64,000 bases of DNA from Chondrosia reniformis (Eukaryota; Porifera; Demospongiae; Chondrillida; Chondrillidae): positions 3,548,501-3,612,500 of the forward strand of contig OX359189.1 in NCBI GenBank assembly GCA_947172415.1, given 5' to 3'. The translations under genes and the position numbers were made by a program. Positions 34,101-45,196 of this stretch are shown here, piece after piece. Position 1 is the first letter of the stretch. Each line of letters starts with the position of its first letter. The notes under the pieces are model-generated. The model did no database searches and was not told the origin of the DNA. It was given only the letters and a program-made list of their open reading frames with translations.

Positions 34101-37100
34101 CTCATTTCCACTGTTGGTGGCAAACAGATTTGACAGAAAATTGCAACAATTAATCACATAATTTCATTTATTGATTGACCTGTTTGCACTCTATCTATTT
34201 ATTACTGTAAGAACCTTAAGGAGAACATAATATAGTTAATGACCTAAGGGCAATTATGACTGCCCTGCCAATTTAAAAGCGAAAACTCTTAATTAACATA
34301 GTGTATCTGTATGAGTTTTATTTCCAATTTGGCTAATTCAGTATGTTCAGTATTGTTTGTGTGCAGAGACCTGCTAGGAGCTGCAAGGACAGGAAGTGGC
34401 AAGACACTTGCCTTTCTCATTCCAGCTGTTGAGCTCCTATACAAGTTGGCATTTAAATCCAGAAATGGTCAGTACTAAGTATTCATCTTTTTAATTATCA
34501 AGCAATTTTTTATCTGTCAAATGACTGATTTCTGACTGTTGTTTTCAGCAGCGTGTTGAAATTTACATATATGTATACTTCACTACACTTTGCCTATCTT
34601 ATCTCTACATTTTTCCATATGGTACCATTATAAACAGCAGAAATAACATTATAATGCAACTCAACTCTTTTTTTGTAGTCTGAATATACGTATGTATCCT
34701 GTCAAGTGATTTATTTTATTTTAGGTACTGGTGTTATTGTCATATCTCCCACCCGAGAACTTTCTCTTCAAACATACGGGGTTGCCAAGGAATTGTTGGA
34801 GTATCATAATCTTACCTTTGGAATTGTGATGGGTGGAGCTAACAGAAAGGGTGAGACTGAGAAGCTACAAAAAGGAGTAAATTTGTTGATTTCAACACCA
34901 GGACGTTTACTGGACCACTTACAAGTAAGTAACATACATATATATGCTTCTTTAAAGTATCTGCAAAGGTACTTTGGTGAATGACTTACGTATTAGTTTA
35001 AAATAACTGCATCATGCGTGAAAGTGTAATACTAAACTAGGCAAGTTTAGAGAACACATGTGACAGTAGCCCCCACTGCGTACGTGATCAACTTATTGTT
35101 TTGATCTTTAAGAATTTCACTGACTCCTACAATCAGTGTCTTCTAAACCTCTTCTTTGTTGATGAGTTAGATTGAGATAACTAGAATGTTCAAGTAGATT
35201 CATGATGTGCATCATACGTATCCATCGCCAACAGACAAAGTAGTTTTAAATTTTGAACTTTATGTTGTATCATTTTACCCAAAAGAAGTTTCGAGTACTT
35301 TATTTGTATAGTTGCTCTATTATTTACTTTACAAGTAATTCATGGTGTGAAGTAGAGCCTGTTTACAAAGACATTAGGAAGGTCAGCCTTTGTAACATCT
35401 ATTTGGTTAAGTCCCAAGAGTTACTTACCTCTGTATTGGTGTTGAAGTTCCCCTGGACACTTCCCAGTAAAGAAATGATAGCTAGACAATCATCCCATTG
35501 GAATGCATACTGCAAATTAGTAACTTCCAAAAGTAGTTAGCACAATTAAGATGGTTAATGTAGTACATAGCATTATTTTTTCATTTAAAATTTTAGAAAT
35601 CTCCATGGTCTAAATTAAGTATGACCATTACAACACTTTAGATAGTTTATTAAGATTGTTAGTGTAGTTGTATATCTATTACATTATGAGTAAAAACATC
35701 AGATAGCTAACAAAAGAAGAGTTTCTAGTGAAATGATTCAGTAGAAATTACATAACCTTTTAAAACTGTAGTATAATGAATTGTGTGAAAATACCAGAAT
35801 ACGTATTTGATTTGTCAGTTTGTTCTGATAAAGAGAACTACAACTAGACAGTTTCTAGTTAGGATAAGAAGGAAGCGTGGATGGTTGCTGTAGAGGATGT
35901 ACGTATGTAGCTCTGTGAGAGAGTAGTGGTTGTAATAACCAGTTGTCCTGAGTTTAATTTACGTAATTTGCTTCTTTTGTGTTTTTTGCTCTTTCACGAG
36001 GTTTGTCAATGAGTATTTGTGCTTTGATTCACATAATACATTTCACTTGTATTGCTTATATTTCACTACTTTTCCCAGTACTGTTATATAATCTTCTATA
36101 CTCTGCATAACTGATTGTTTCTACTACTCATGCTCTTATAATCTTGTATATTCTGTCCTAATGTGTAGAACACAGAGGCCTTTTTGTATAGGAACTTGCA
36201 GTGTTTGATAATTGACGAAGCTGACAGAATACTAGAAATTGGATTTGAAGAAGAAATGAAACAGATTATAAAAATTCTACCAAGTGAGTAAATCTATCAA
36301 TTCAGATAAAGGCTTTGGGTGATTTTACTGAAGAAACCTTTTAGGAGTGGCTTTCATATGAACTGTTTTACAAGTTGTATTTGACAAGGTTGTCAAGCAA
36401 TATTACATATTGCTGTGTACCTACGTACATGTACATATGTGTGTAAATAGTTACTTTGTATATAAGTGACCTATCCTCATTATATTCTAAACTTGAAAGT
36501 TACTATATACATATTGAAGGTGAGCAATATCTACAGAATCTGTACACTGTGAAGCCCCTGATGATAAAACTAAAATGACATCATATTCTTGGTATTGTTC
36601 TACAATTGATGTATGGACACCTGGTTAATTTCCCTCTGTGTATCAATATTTAAATTACTTTTCCTAAATATTGATCACCTCTGTTTGTATGTTATTCATA
36701 TATAGTATGATTGACGATAAATGTTTATACTACAAGCATATACTGTGTATTGTCCACTGTCAGGTATGCCATATAGTGTAGCTGCAATTATGAAACTAGT
36801 ACGTACTGTACATACGTATGCAATTATAAGAATTGATTTTCTTAAAGCTCGACTTGTGTGTATGTTTATTGTCGTAATGGGCATTTCTTAACAATTATTC
36901 TGTTAGTTATACAGTACGTACATATAATTGACTTTATCATAATTGGTTACATATACATTGGAAGTGTATGTTAATATTATGTAGGACCTATTTGTTATTC
37001 CTAGTAGAGACCTCTCCATAAAGCATTACCTCTATAATTGTAGATAGCTGATGTAATTAGCCTATGTATCTCTATCTATTCTCTATAGAAAAGCGACAGA

Positions 37101-40100
37101 CTGTACTGTTCTCTGCAACACAAACTAAAAATGTAGAAGACCTGGCGCGCTTGTCACTTAAGACCTCTCCTTTGTATGTTGGGGTAGATGACAGCAAGGA
37201 TACAGCCACAGTTGAAGGATTGCAACAGGTTAAGGATCTCCTTCTGCATACCCTGCCATTCCATATATGGGCATCTTGATTGTGCTACAGACAGTAAAGT
37301 GTTTCATTAGAGGCTTTTGAGTTTCATTTACAGGGTCTACATACATAGGTGGTACATGTTAAGTTTTATTAAAAACATTGCTTTAAATAACACATTGGGT
37401 GACCTCTCTAAACAGCATGTAACAGCTATCTACTGTACATGAAGGTGCTGTACCTTACTCTGTATGTATATGAGCACAGGGGAACAGCTGAAGAGTGGTT
37501 GACCACTTTTGTGAAATACAAAGGCACATTATTATCTTGGGCCAATGTGAAAGTATTAAGTGTGTACAATTGTTGTCTGGATTTACCCCAACCACTCCTG
37601 TTCTCTGAGGAGTAGAATGAGCAATGGCTGAACAGCTGTGGAAAGCTCATCCGTATCCGTATCTTTATGAATGGTAAAGAGAAGTCTCTGGTTCCCTTCA
37701 TTTAATAAATTTTGTTTCCCAATGTTAGTTCATTACACGCCTCAGTAGATGGGGTAAATCCTAAACTTAATGCTAAAGGTGTAAGCTTATATCCTGGCAC
37801 ATTAATGCATTTTAAAAGAACATTTTCTGTGTCATCTCTCAGGATCTTCATTTTGACACTGTTTTATCCTACAGGGTTACATTGTTTGTCCGGCAGACCA
37901 ACGATTTTTATTGCTGTTCACATTCTTGAAGAAAAACAAAGCCAGGAAAATAATGGTTTTCTTCTCTTCGTGCAATTCAGTTAAATTTCACTCAGAGCTA
38001 CTCAACTACATTGATATACCAGTCATGGACATACATGTAAGTCATATGAAACAAACAGTTAGTTAGTACAACCTCTATAGTGGCACCAAATGATTTGGGA
38101 TGCTTGTACAGTAATGACATATTTACATGTGTTAATCTAATCTTAGTCTGCTGTAAACCAATATACAGCAGTTGTAAAACATATGAACCTGCTACATAAA
38201 TTCATTCCAATTCATCTGATTGTAGTCAAACCTTATTAATGTGAAAGTAAAGGCTGTTTCATTGAAGCCATTTTCATATGTAGTAGATTTGTGTATATAT
38301 GACAACATTCTGAGTTTTGTATCAGCTGTTGTCTTAAGGATACCTTGTGGACTTTCTACATGTACATGCATAGTACCTAAATATTCTACTTGGTTAAATA
38401 TCTATTGCTGGTTGATTACCTACACAGTGTATATGTGCATGTAATAGGGCAAGCAGAAACAACACAAGCGTACGTCCACATTTTTTGAGTTCTGTGAGTC
38501 AAGCTCTGGAATACTGCTTTGTACAGATGTGGCTGCAAGAGGTTTAGATGTACCGGAAGTGGACTGGATTGTGCAGTACGATCCACCAGATGATCCTAAA
38601 GTAAGAAGCACAAAAACACATTTGTTAAAAGGTTATTCAAGTCAAATACTAGAAACTATGTCAACCATTGGGCTTTTTTGTATTTATGCACACAATGGCT
38701 TTATGTGGTATACATTCTATCATTGCTTTTTGCACAAGTTGTAAAACGGTCTATTAGCCCAGTAGCTGCATATATGAAAAATCTAAGATACCATTTTCCT
38801 ACATGCTATATGCCTATTCTGTAAAAGAGCCTATAGTGGAACTAAACCTGAAGAGAGCTTTGGATGAAGGTACAGGAGTCTTTTCTTCCTTCTTTTCCCT
38901 TCTTTCATCTTCTTCTCCCCTGGGTCAGACAGCCGTTTCTGGGAATTCCACCCTTCATCAGTGATCCTGGGAGTCTTTGTCTTTTTCTTTTTCTTGATCT
39001 TCTGTAAATCCTGTGTCTGTAAATTCTGTAAATATGTTTGTGAAACAGTCAACTTTTAGTTCTACTTCCCTCTCAAGATAAATCAATTCTGCAGTGGCAT
39101 TTAACAATGTAGGGTGTGTGACTAATAGTCTACCAGATCTGTGGTATGGCTATTCTTTGTGCTCAAAGATGATGACCTCAGTGTATCAATGTCATGCTAG
39201 CTGGCAGTAGAATTACAGTTTGCTGTACCTGTGCTATGTGGCACAGTTTCATTGTGGTTCTGGAGAAATGTTACATTTCATTTGGAAGCTGGCAGTTCCA
39301 TGATGATGTGCAAGCTGAATGTATTAGTAATATATGTGCTAAATGGGTGTGCAGCCTTGGTATGACTCATTGTCTGTGCTGTGGTTTAAGCTGTATGTGT
39401 TTATTTTGGAGGCTTTTAAGAGGTTCCTGGGTGTCTAAAAATCACTTTAAGACTTTACATATCTTATATGGAATGTGTATTTCTTACAGTGGAGTCAATG
39501 CTTTATCTGCAGTTTTTAATATATGTATATAGTTATTAAGATAACCTGAGGGAAAAAACTTGGGAAAAAAATATAATCCTTCATTTGGAGCAATTAATTG
39601 GGAATTTAATAACTTGCACAGAATATTTGGCAGCAACTATTGTTAAATAGATATGATCACCTTTAAATTTTATGTGAACAATTGTGTACCTCCTACAAAG
39701 TTTGAAGCTGCCCTTGCTTTTCATTTCGAATACACACTATTGTAGGTAATACCTAAAGGGCATGATTCATGTATTTACTGCTGTCTTTAGATTGAAATGA
39801 ACTAGGTCTGTGCCTCTGTGCGTTTTTGAGAGAATTGCACAGGTGGCATTTGGGAATTTAAGTGGGGAAGTTAAACTAGTAAGGTTTCAGGATTTCCCAA
39901 GGGAGAGTAATAGATTACCTCACTGTTAGGGATCCTATGCTTATCATAGCTTATGTATATGTACCAGAAATTTGTTCATGTTTATGTAAGGTAGGTGCTA
40001 AACCACAAGTACTATTAGCTGACCAGGTGTTTGGATAAAATAATAGTCTGGCCATTAGCACTGAATAAAATTTTAAAAATTACATGCTAAAAACACTTTA

Positions 40101-42468
40101 TATACCAGCTAGCTATTTTTACTTTTAAAGGTAGTAGTCCTAGATTGTATATCGCTTAGCATTCTGACATATGTAATCCTTTAGATTTGACTTAGCAGTG
40201 TTCTAAACTGTACATTTAAACTTAATGATTTTGGGGTACCTTGGTATATTATTTTCAGAAAATGTGTTTTAGTATGGCTTCCTTTCATAACCTTGTTGTA
40301 TGCATATATCTGTGGCGGACACTCAGCTGGCTTTTGTTTTCTAAGCTTAAAATTAGCTTTCTCTACAAGATATCAGTTAACAGCATTCAAGCAACAAACG
40401 TAATCAGTTAATTGGACATTTAAGAACCAGCAATTATGTAGTTTAAGTAATACTTGTTATGCTCTGACTACAAAAAATTACTACGTTAATTGGTTTTATA
40501 ATTACTATGTGTATAGCTTTGGAACAAAGAGGTGGTTTTCAGTGACTTCTGTGCTAAATTTTACAGTGTAGTTGCTTTGCTAAAATGTGTGGTTAACATG
40601 AGCCATAAAGGTATTATACTGGACTCCCAGTTCAAACAGCTACTATTTTTATTGGTATTTTATACAATCACTGATTATTGCATAAATTTAAGTGTACATA
40701 GCATATATAAATATTTAGATGGTAATGTGGTGTGCTTGCCCTATGTACCTCAGTTCCATGCGCTCTTTGACTGACAGTACTACTGAAGTGATTCTAGTCT
40801 TGCTTAATTTGTTTAGGAATATATCCATAGAGTAGGTCGTACTGCCAGGGCTGGAGAGAAAGGAAATGCATTGCTATTCTTATTACCAGAAGAACTTCAG
40901 TTTCTCAAGTACCTGAAGCAAGCTAAGGTAATTGATAAGAAATACTATTCTTCTAAAATGTGTAATACTTTACTTTTAAGACCGCATGTATGTATGTGCA
41001 TTTGTAAGTTGGACATACCCAAAAGTAAAAAATGAATGTACATTGTAAACTGGTTTTATGGCTACAAGAACTGAGTTTGTCTGCAAATGAGTCTGAAATA
41101 TGATGTGTAAGTGTAAGTTAGCAAGTGCAAGCTCTTTTACAGAGGGTACTTGATAGTCTATTATTTATTTATTAAATTGCTCTGATTGATGTAATATTGT
41201 ATTCTATTGTATCCAACTTGTGAATCCTTGACAGCAAATATTAAGTGTATCTGACTTATGTTAGATGCCAAAGAATGAATGTAGGTTTTTGTAGCAATGT
41301 ATGGTGTTGTATTGTGTATTTACACCCTCTCTGGTAGGTTCCATTGAATGAGTATGAGTTTTCTACTAAAAAGCTGAGTAACATACAGTCGCAGGTAAGA
41401 TCCTACTCCATGTGATAATTGACAGTACTAACATGGATGTTGTTTAAAATGATACCCTTTCAGATATATTTATGTAAACTCTTGCAGATGGAGAAATTAA
41501 TTGAGAAGAACTATTACCTTCACAAGTCCTCCAGGGATGGCTATCGCTCTTATTTACATGCTTATGCATCTCATTCACTGAAGTCTGTTTTTAATGTTGA
41601 AAATCTGGATCTGCAACAACTTGCAAAGGCCTTTGGTTTTGCCACACCTCCAAATGTTAATCTACGTATCCACCCCATGATTTAATAAGTGAATTGAACA
41701 TGTAAATTCTCTCAGTAGTGTTTACTTTTTGTTCCCTTTAAAACCATAATGTGTAGTTTTTGACCTTCACGTATGTGTACTTACGTACGTATACAATATT
41801 TATGGTTTAATTTCCTGTTTGTTGCTTGGGATATTTCCGTAGTTACATTTGTTGCATTTTCTGTTTGCCTCTGTTGCATTTTTCAAATTTTTGCTCGAAC
41901 TTTGTTTGTATTCTGGTAAACAGAGGTCAATGATATTATAATTAGTCATGCACTGTACCAGTTGGACACATGGGTTCAGTGAGTATACATACACACTCTA
42001 GCTAGATTAAATTAATTTTCTACTGTTTTAAGATAGTTAGTATGGTAGCCATTTTTATCACAGTTGGTGATAGCTACTTAGTTCATCTAATAAGTTTTAT
42101 AACAACAAGCTTCCTTTATAGTGTAAATGTTACATTCCTCTACTTCCATATATGTTATTATTCATTAGTTTGCAGTCTTATCACATTTCTCTTGAAATTG
42201 AGCCAGTAACCTTTAGTTAGTATAATTTTGACCCTCTTTGTCACCAACCATCCCAGTTTTGTAGCACCATATCTCTTCTAACCTTTAATGAGCTTTTCTG
42301 TGTTTTGATTTACCTTAATGCCTTTCAGAAGTCCACAGTAGTAAAGGAGAACATATCAGAAAGAGAGGGGGAAGGAGAGGCTTTGGGCATCACAAATCAA
42401 AAGTCTCTACCAATAGGACCAAGATGTACAAAAAAGTGAAAAAGGACGTCAGGCAGTTTACCAGATAA
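31112..42468 (+). CDS. DDX18: DDX18-type DEAD-box RNA helicase, 13 exons
   Basis: Nucleolar helicase (yeast Has1) needed for large ribosomal subunit assembly. Exons: 31112-31193, 31325-31417, 31578-31764, 34367-34467, 34725-34924, 36169-36283, 37089-37228, 37875-38036, 38448-38600, 40817-40927, 41338-41394, 41488-41665 and 42329-42468. All are GT-AG, phases agree at every junction, and the total of 1719 nt gives 572 residues. Motifs in order: Q region GFTKMTEIQ; motif [10 protein letters not shown], split after exon 3; Ia PTREL; GG; Ib [38 protein letters not shown]. The last exon gives the basic [13 protein letters not shown] tail known from DDX18. The N-terminus is short and basic/acidic. 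Reading through the exon 12 donor would stop at 41685 and lose this tail. Long introns 3 and 9 hold transposons. Confidence 0.95.
31813..32480. mobile_element. pogo-like MITE in DDX18 intron 3
   Basis: Left end CAGTGGAACCCCTCT (after TA) and right end AGAGGGGTTCCACT (before ATA) are inverted repeats. Internal pieces such as GCAGACACTG and GGATGTCTGCGG also pair. No transposase frame is visible. A short related end (CAGTGGAACCCGCC) occurs at 32954. Confidence 0.65.
32735..32945. mobile_element. Old copy of the palindromic-element arm
   Basis: Diverged match to 7720-8245 and 9925-10325: GGCTGAAAAGACATGGCTGCC at the start, CTCATAAATCAACAGC, then CAAAGTGGGCATAGGATCAG. It shows the family is older than the current cluster and is not restricted to it. 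Intronic in DDX18. Confidence 0.55.
33102..33287 (+). mobile_element. tRNA-derived SINE, copy 1
   Basis: The tRNA-like head at 33131-33200 has an A box (TAGCTCAGTGGC) and a B box (GGTTCAATTCC) of RNA polymerase III promoters. It is followed by a non-tRNA tail from TTTCTTTCATG to CACATCGATTATTCATAA that is shared with the copy at 58985-59160. The anticodon arm is not canonical, and the common tail argues against a real tRNA gene. Located in DDX18 intron 3. Confidence 0.82.
35875..36040 (+). mobile_element. tRNA-derived SINE, degenerate copy
   Basis: Diverged member of the same family: GTAGCTCTGTGAGAGAG for the A box, CCAGTTGTCCTGAGTTTAAT for the B box region, then CTTCTTTTGTGTTTTTTGC and TTTGATTCACATAAT in the tail. 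Located in DDX18 intron 5. Confidence 0.65.
38770..39020 (-). repeat. Dispersed repeat in DDX18 intron 9
   Basis: Reverse-orientation copy of 14085-14335, alignable over nearly the full 250 bp with scattered substitutions. Intron 9 continues to 40816 with AT-rich sequence in which I see no further element. Confidence 0.8.
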
Positions 42469-43334
42469 CATTCTTTTCTTACTATTTGGCTGCTCATAAT
42501 ATAGTAATATAAAACATAACTTTATTTTTAGCACATACATACGTACTGTAGGTATACAAGTTTTCTATTGTAAGTGTAGGAATAATGTTAAGGTATTGAC
42601 AAGTGTGTTATGTTATTGCTAAACATTTGTCAATTTGATGCAGAGTGTAAAAGTTACGTATGTATGACTGAATTACTGTTGTTTGGAGTGTATTTCCTGC
42701 ACAACCAGCAGCTGTTTCAGTTGTGTATTTGTGTCTGTATATATCTGTACATCTATGTAGGTATATAATTTGTGTATGTTTTTATTTATGAGCATATTAT
42801 ATAGACCAACTGGGTGAACTAGTACGTTTTGACTACACTAGTCAATTATACCAAATGAAAAGGAAATGGGAAAATTATTTTTTATTTTTGTATCATTTTT
42901 ACAATAAATTTTTCAATAATTTGGTGATGAGAAACTTCAAATAAATGATATCTCAGTGGAAAAATTAAAAATTCAATAACTGATTTCATGAGAAGTTTAA
43001 CACAATATACGTACATACAGACAAAAAATAACACCTAAATGAATGAAGACAAAATGGAGTGGTACAGTTACGTAGAATAATATATAATGCACTGACTAGC
43101 AGGCAATGTTAAAGTTGTTCTTTAGAAATAGCCAAGAATGAAAGAAAATACTTTGTAATGGTGACGTCCATTGGTGATTTAAAGTTTTTTTCGCGTTTTG
43201 TTATTTTGAGATTTTTAAAAAGTTACTTTATTCACAGTTCATACATACAGAATCTGAAATCCACGCAAGTGGTTTATAATGCACTTCTAAGTAGTCCCTC
43301 TCTATTTAGCAAGCTCTATGCTACTTGTGTCAAT
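42469..43334. other. Convergent intergenic region DDX18 / TENT5
   Basis: Both genes end towards each other here, so it should hold both 3' UTRs. AATAAA-type signals are present at about 42903 (plus strand). No gene or repeat is recognised. Confidence 0.5.
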
Positions 43335-44690
43335 CTACGACACTGGAGGAACCTGTCGCCGGAGCATACGTGGTGGGAGGTTACGTTCAAACCCAGAACC
43401 ATGGGGGATAGGACTTGAAGGGGGAGTGGGAAATCTCTTATTACCAAACTGATTTGATGTCCCAAGGTAACTGCTCCTGTTGGATTTTCTAATTGAGTTC
43501 TTGTGGTGAGGGGCCATCTGGGATGTAAATTCTGCATTAATAGGTCGAGTCTGATAATTGACAATAGGTGCATTGGAGTCAGCTGTAGTTGGGCTGGATG
43601 GTGCTTGAGATGGGTATACAAACATGGGTTGCTGGACCTGCTGATACATAGCGTATTGATGAACAAGGAGGCCACTAATGAGACGAAGGGCTCGCTGTAG
43701 GTCATATGGCCTGATACACCTAGCAGTTGACACGATCTGACCAAGAAAGTTGAGAAAATTAATCCCTTCATCAGGAGTGGAGAAGTGGGTGTATAGATAC
43801 TTCAAGTATTTGTAATGCTGAACGCTTTCGTTTGGGAAATCAATGAAAAATCTCACACACATCAATTGATGAAGCTGATCCTCTTCTTCCGGATTTGCCA
43901 ACTGGTAACCAGACACTCTAAGATAGCAGTACTTCAGCAGACCGCCGCCTCTGATTTCTTCCGCTTTCGACGTGCAAATCAGCCGATTGTTCAAGTGGTC
44001 TATCGCTTCGTCTATGTCACCATACAAGGAGATGACTTTAGCTCTAGGGAAGAAGTCCGGCGTGACGGTAACTTGACCGGCAAGAAAGCTGATAACATTG
44101 TTGAGTACAATATGAAAAGAATCAACGGTGAATTCGTACTGCCTCCTCATCGAATCGACGAACTTCAGTTCAATGTTTCGCCCTACCGTATTGTGCAGAG
44201 AAATTAGGGACCACCGATCGGTGTCAAGGGTCTTAAACATCTTCTTAACATAAGCAACTTCCAAGTGATTTGGCTGCAGTCTATCCTTCGCGGTTTCCTC
44301 TGGCATAAAGTCGAGGAGAGTTAGCAAAACGGCATCCTTGATCCTGTGAAGGGTTTCTCCGGATTCGATCGTAACATGGAATATCAGATCCAAATCTTTG
44401 TATTGTATAGTAGGGTACGTTTCCGGATTAGAGCAGACAACTCTAGTTGCAGCACTGCCGTTAAGCCGTACGTCTTCCACAACAACGCCGGCCGCACTCA
44501 GCCCCTTTTTAACTGCCTGTATCAAGTCAACTAAGCGAATACTAAGGTCGGGGAAGTTGTTATGGCTGTTTATTTCCATTGGGGTCTTCAAAATATCTAC
44601 CAGTTTCTCCACTTGCTCAAACTCGAGCTGCCTCGAACTTTTATCTCGGAACATATCACGGCTCTGTAGAGTTTCATTAATACCTTCCAT
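43335..44690 (-). CDS. TENT5: TENT5/FAM46-family non-canonical poly(A) polymerase, intronless
   Basis: Nucleotidyltransferase-fold protein; animal TENT5 (FAM46) proteins add adenosines to mRNA 3' ends and stabilise secretory-protein transcripts. 451 residues, slightly longer than vertebrate members. The nucleotide-binding NGSAA motif is at 77-81 in LNGSAATRVV. The catalytic pair DLDL follows at 99-102 in YKDLDLIF. The third acid is in KFVDS at 176-180. RWSLISLHN at 159-167 and EEIRGGGLLKYC at 244-255 are further family signatures. From about residue 350 a low-complexity Pro/Ser/Asn/Gln tail follows, without known domain. All three acidic positions are kept, so the enzyme is probably active. 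Which of the vertebrate paralogues A-D it represents cannot be told; one ancestral gene is expected outside vertebrates. Confidence 0.93.
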   Translation of the reverse strand: MEGINETLQSRDMFRDKSSRQLEFEQVEKLVDILKTPMEINSHNNFPDLSIRLVDLIQAVKKGLSAAGVVVEDVRLNGSAATRVVCSNPETYPTIQYKDLDLIFHVTIESGETLHRIKDAVLLTLLDFMPEETAKDRLQPNHLEVAYVKKMFKTLDTDRWSLISLHNTVGRNIELKFVDSMRRQYEFTVDSFHIVLNNVISFLAGQVTVTPDFFPRAKVISLYGDIDEAIDHLNNRLICTSKAEEIRGGGLLKYCYLRVSGYQLANPEEEDQLHQLMCVRFFIDFPNESVQHYKYLKYLYTHFSTPDEGINFLNFLGQIVSTARCIRPYDLQRALRLISGLLVHQYAMYQQVQQPMFVYPSQAPSSPTTADSNAPIVNYQTRPINAEFTSQMAPHHKNSIRKSNRSSYLGTSNQFGNKRFPTPPSSPIPHGSGFERNLPPRMLRRQVPPVS

Positions 44691-45196
44691 TTCGTTAATA
44701 ACTTTAAATAATGACTAGTCTTGGGCTAACTCACGTCTACACAACACTGCAAAGAAACAAAAAGAAAACTGGTATATATAGGATAAAGGGTCTTTGTTTC
44801 GATTCTCTCTTGCAATAGCTGTACTTACCAGTAAAGTTATTAATAGACAATAAATCACTTGGAGTACTGTGAATAATTACAGAAGAGAACGAATTTTGCA
44901 ATATGCCAGACTTTACTCGAAGAAACCAGCTTTAGAAGTTGCCCAGAAAAAAGACTATTGGTAGTCTATTCAAATCCATATACGAATTTGACTAATCAGC
45001 GGGCCTGTTCCTATTAGCAACTACGCTATAATACGTCATAGCTATAAATAGTTACATTGGGAAACATCATACATCATCATTGTATATAAATAGTAATGAT
45101 GACTAAATACGGATTTGTTACGATATCATATGATGACACTGCAAATTGCGTTCCAAGTATTCATGAATTAAGCAGAAATACTGCCCAAATGGTGCT
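44691..45196. other. Intergenic region upstream of TENT5
   Basis: About 500 bp between the TENT5 start and the stop codon of the SENP6/7-like gene, both on the minus strand. It should contain the TENT5 promoter and the 3' UTR of the protease gene. No distinct motif is recognised. Confidence 0.5.

Noticed and set aside
39194..39532. 112-codon plus-strand frame in DDX18 intron 9
   Set aside because: No domain, Cys-rich low-information content, and no splice support; most likely a chance frame.
41488..41685. DDX18 ending at the stop at 41685
   Set aside because: This would lose the conserved basic tail. A phase-matched donor and last exon restore it.
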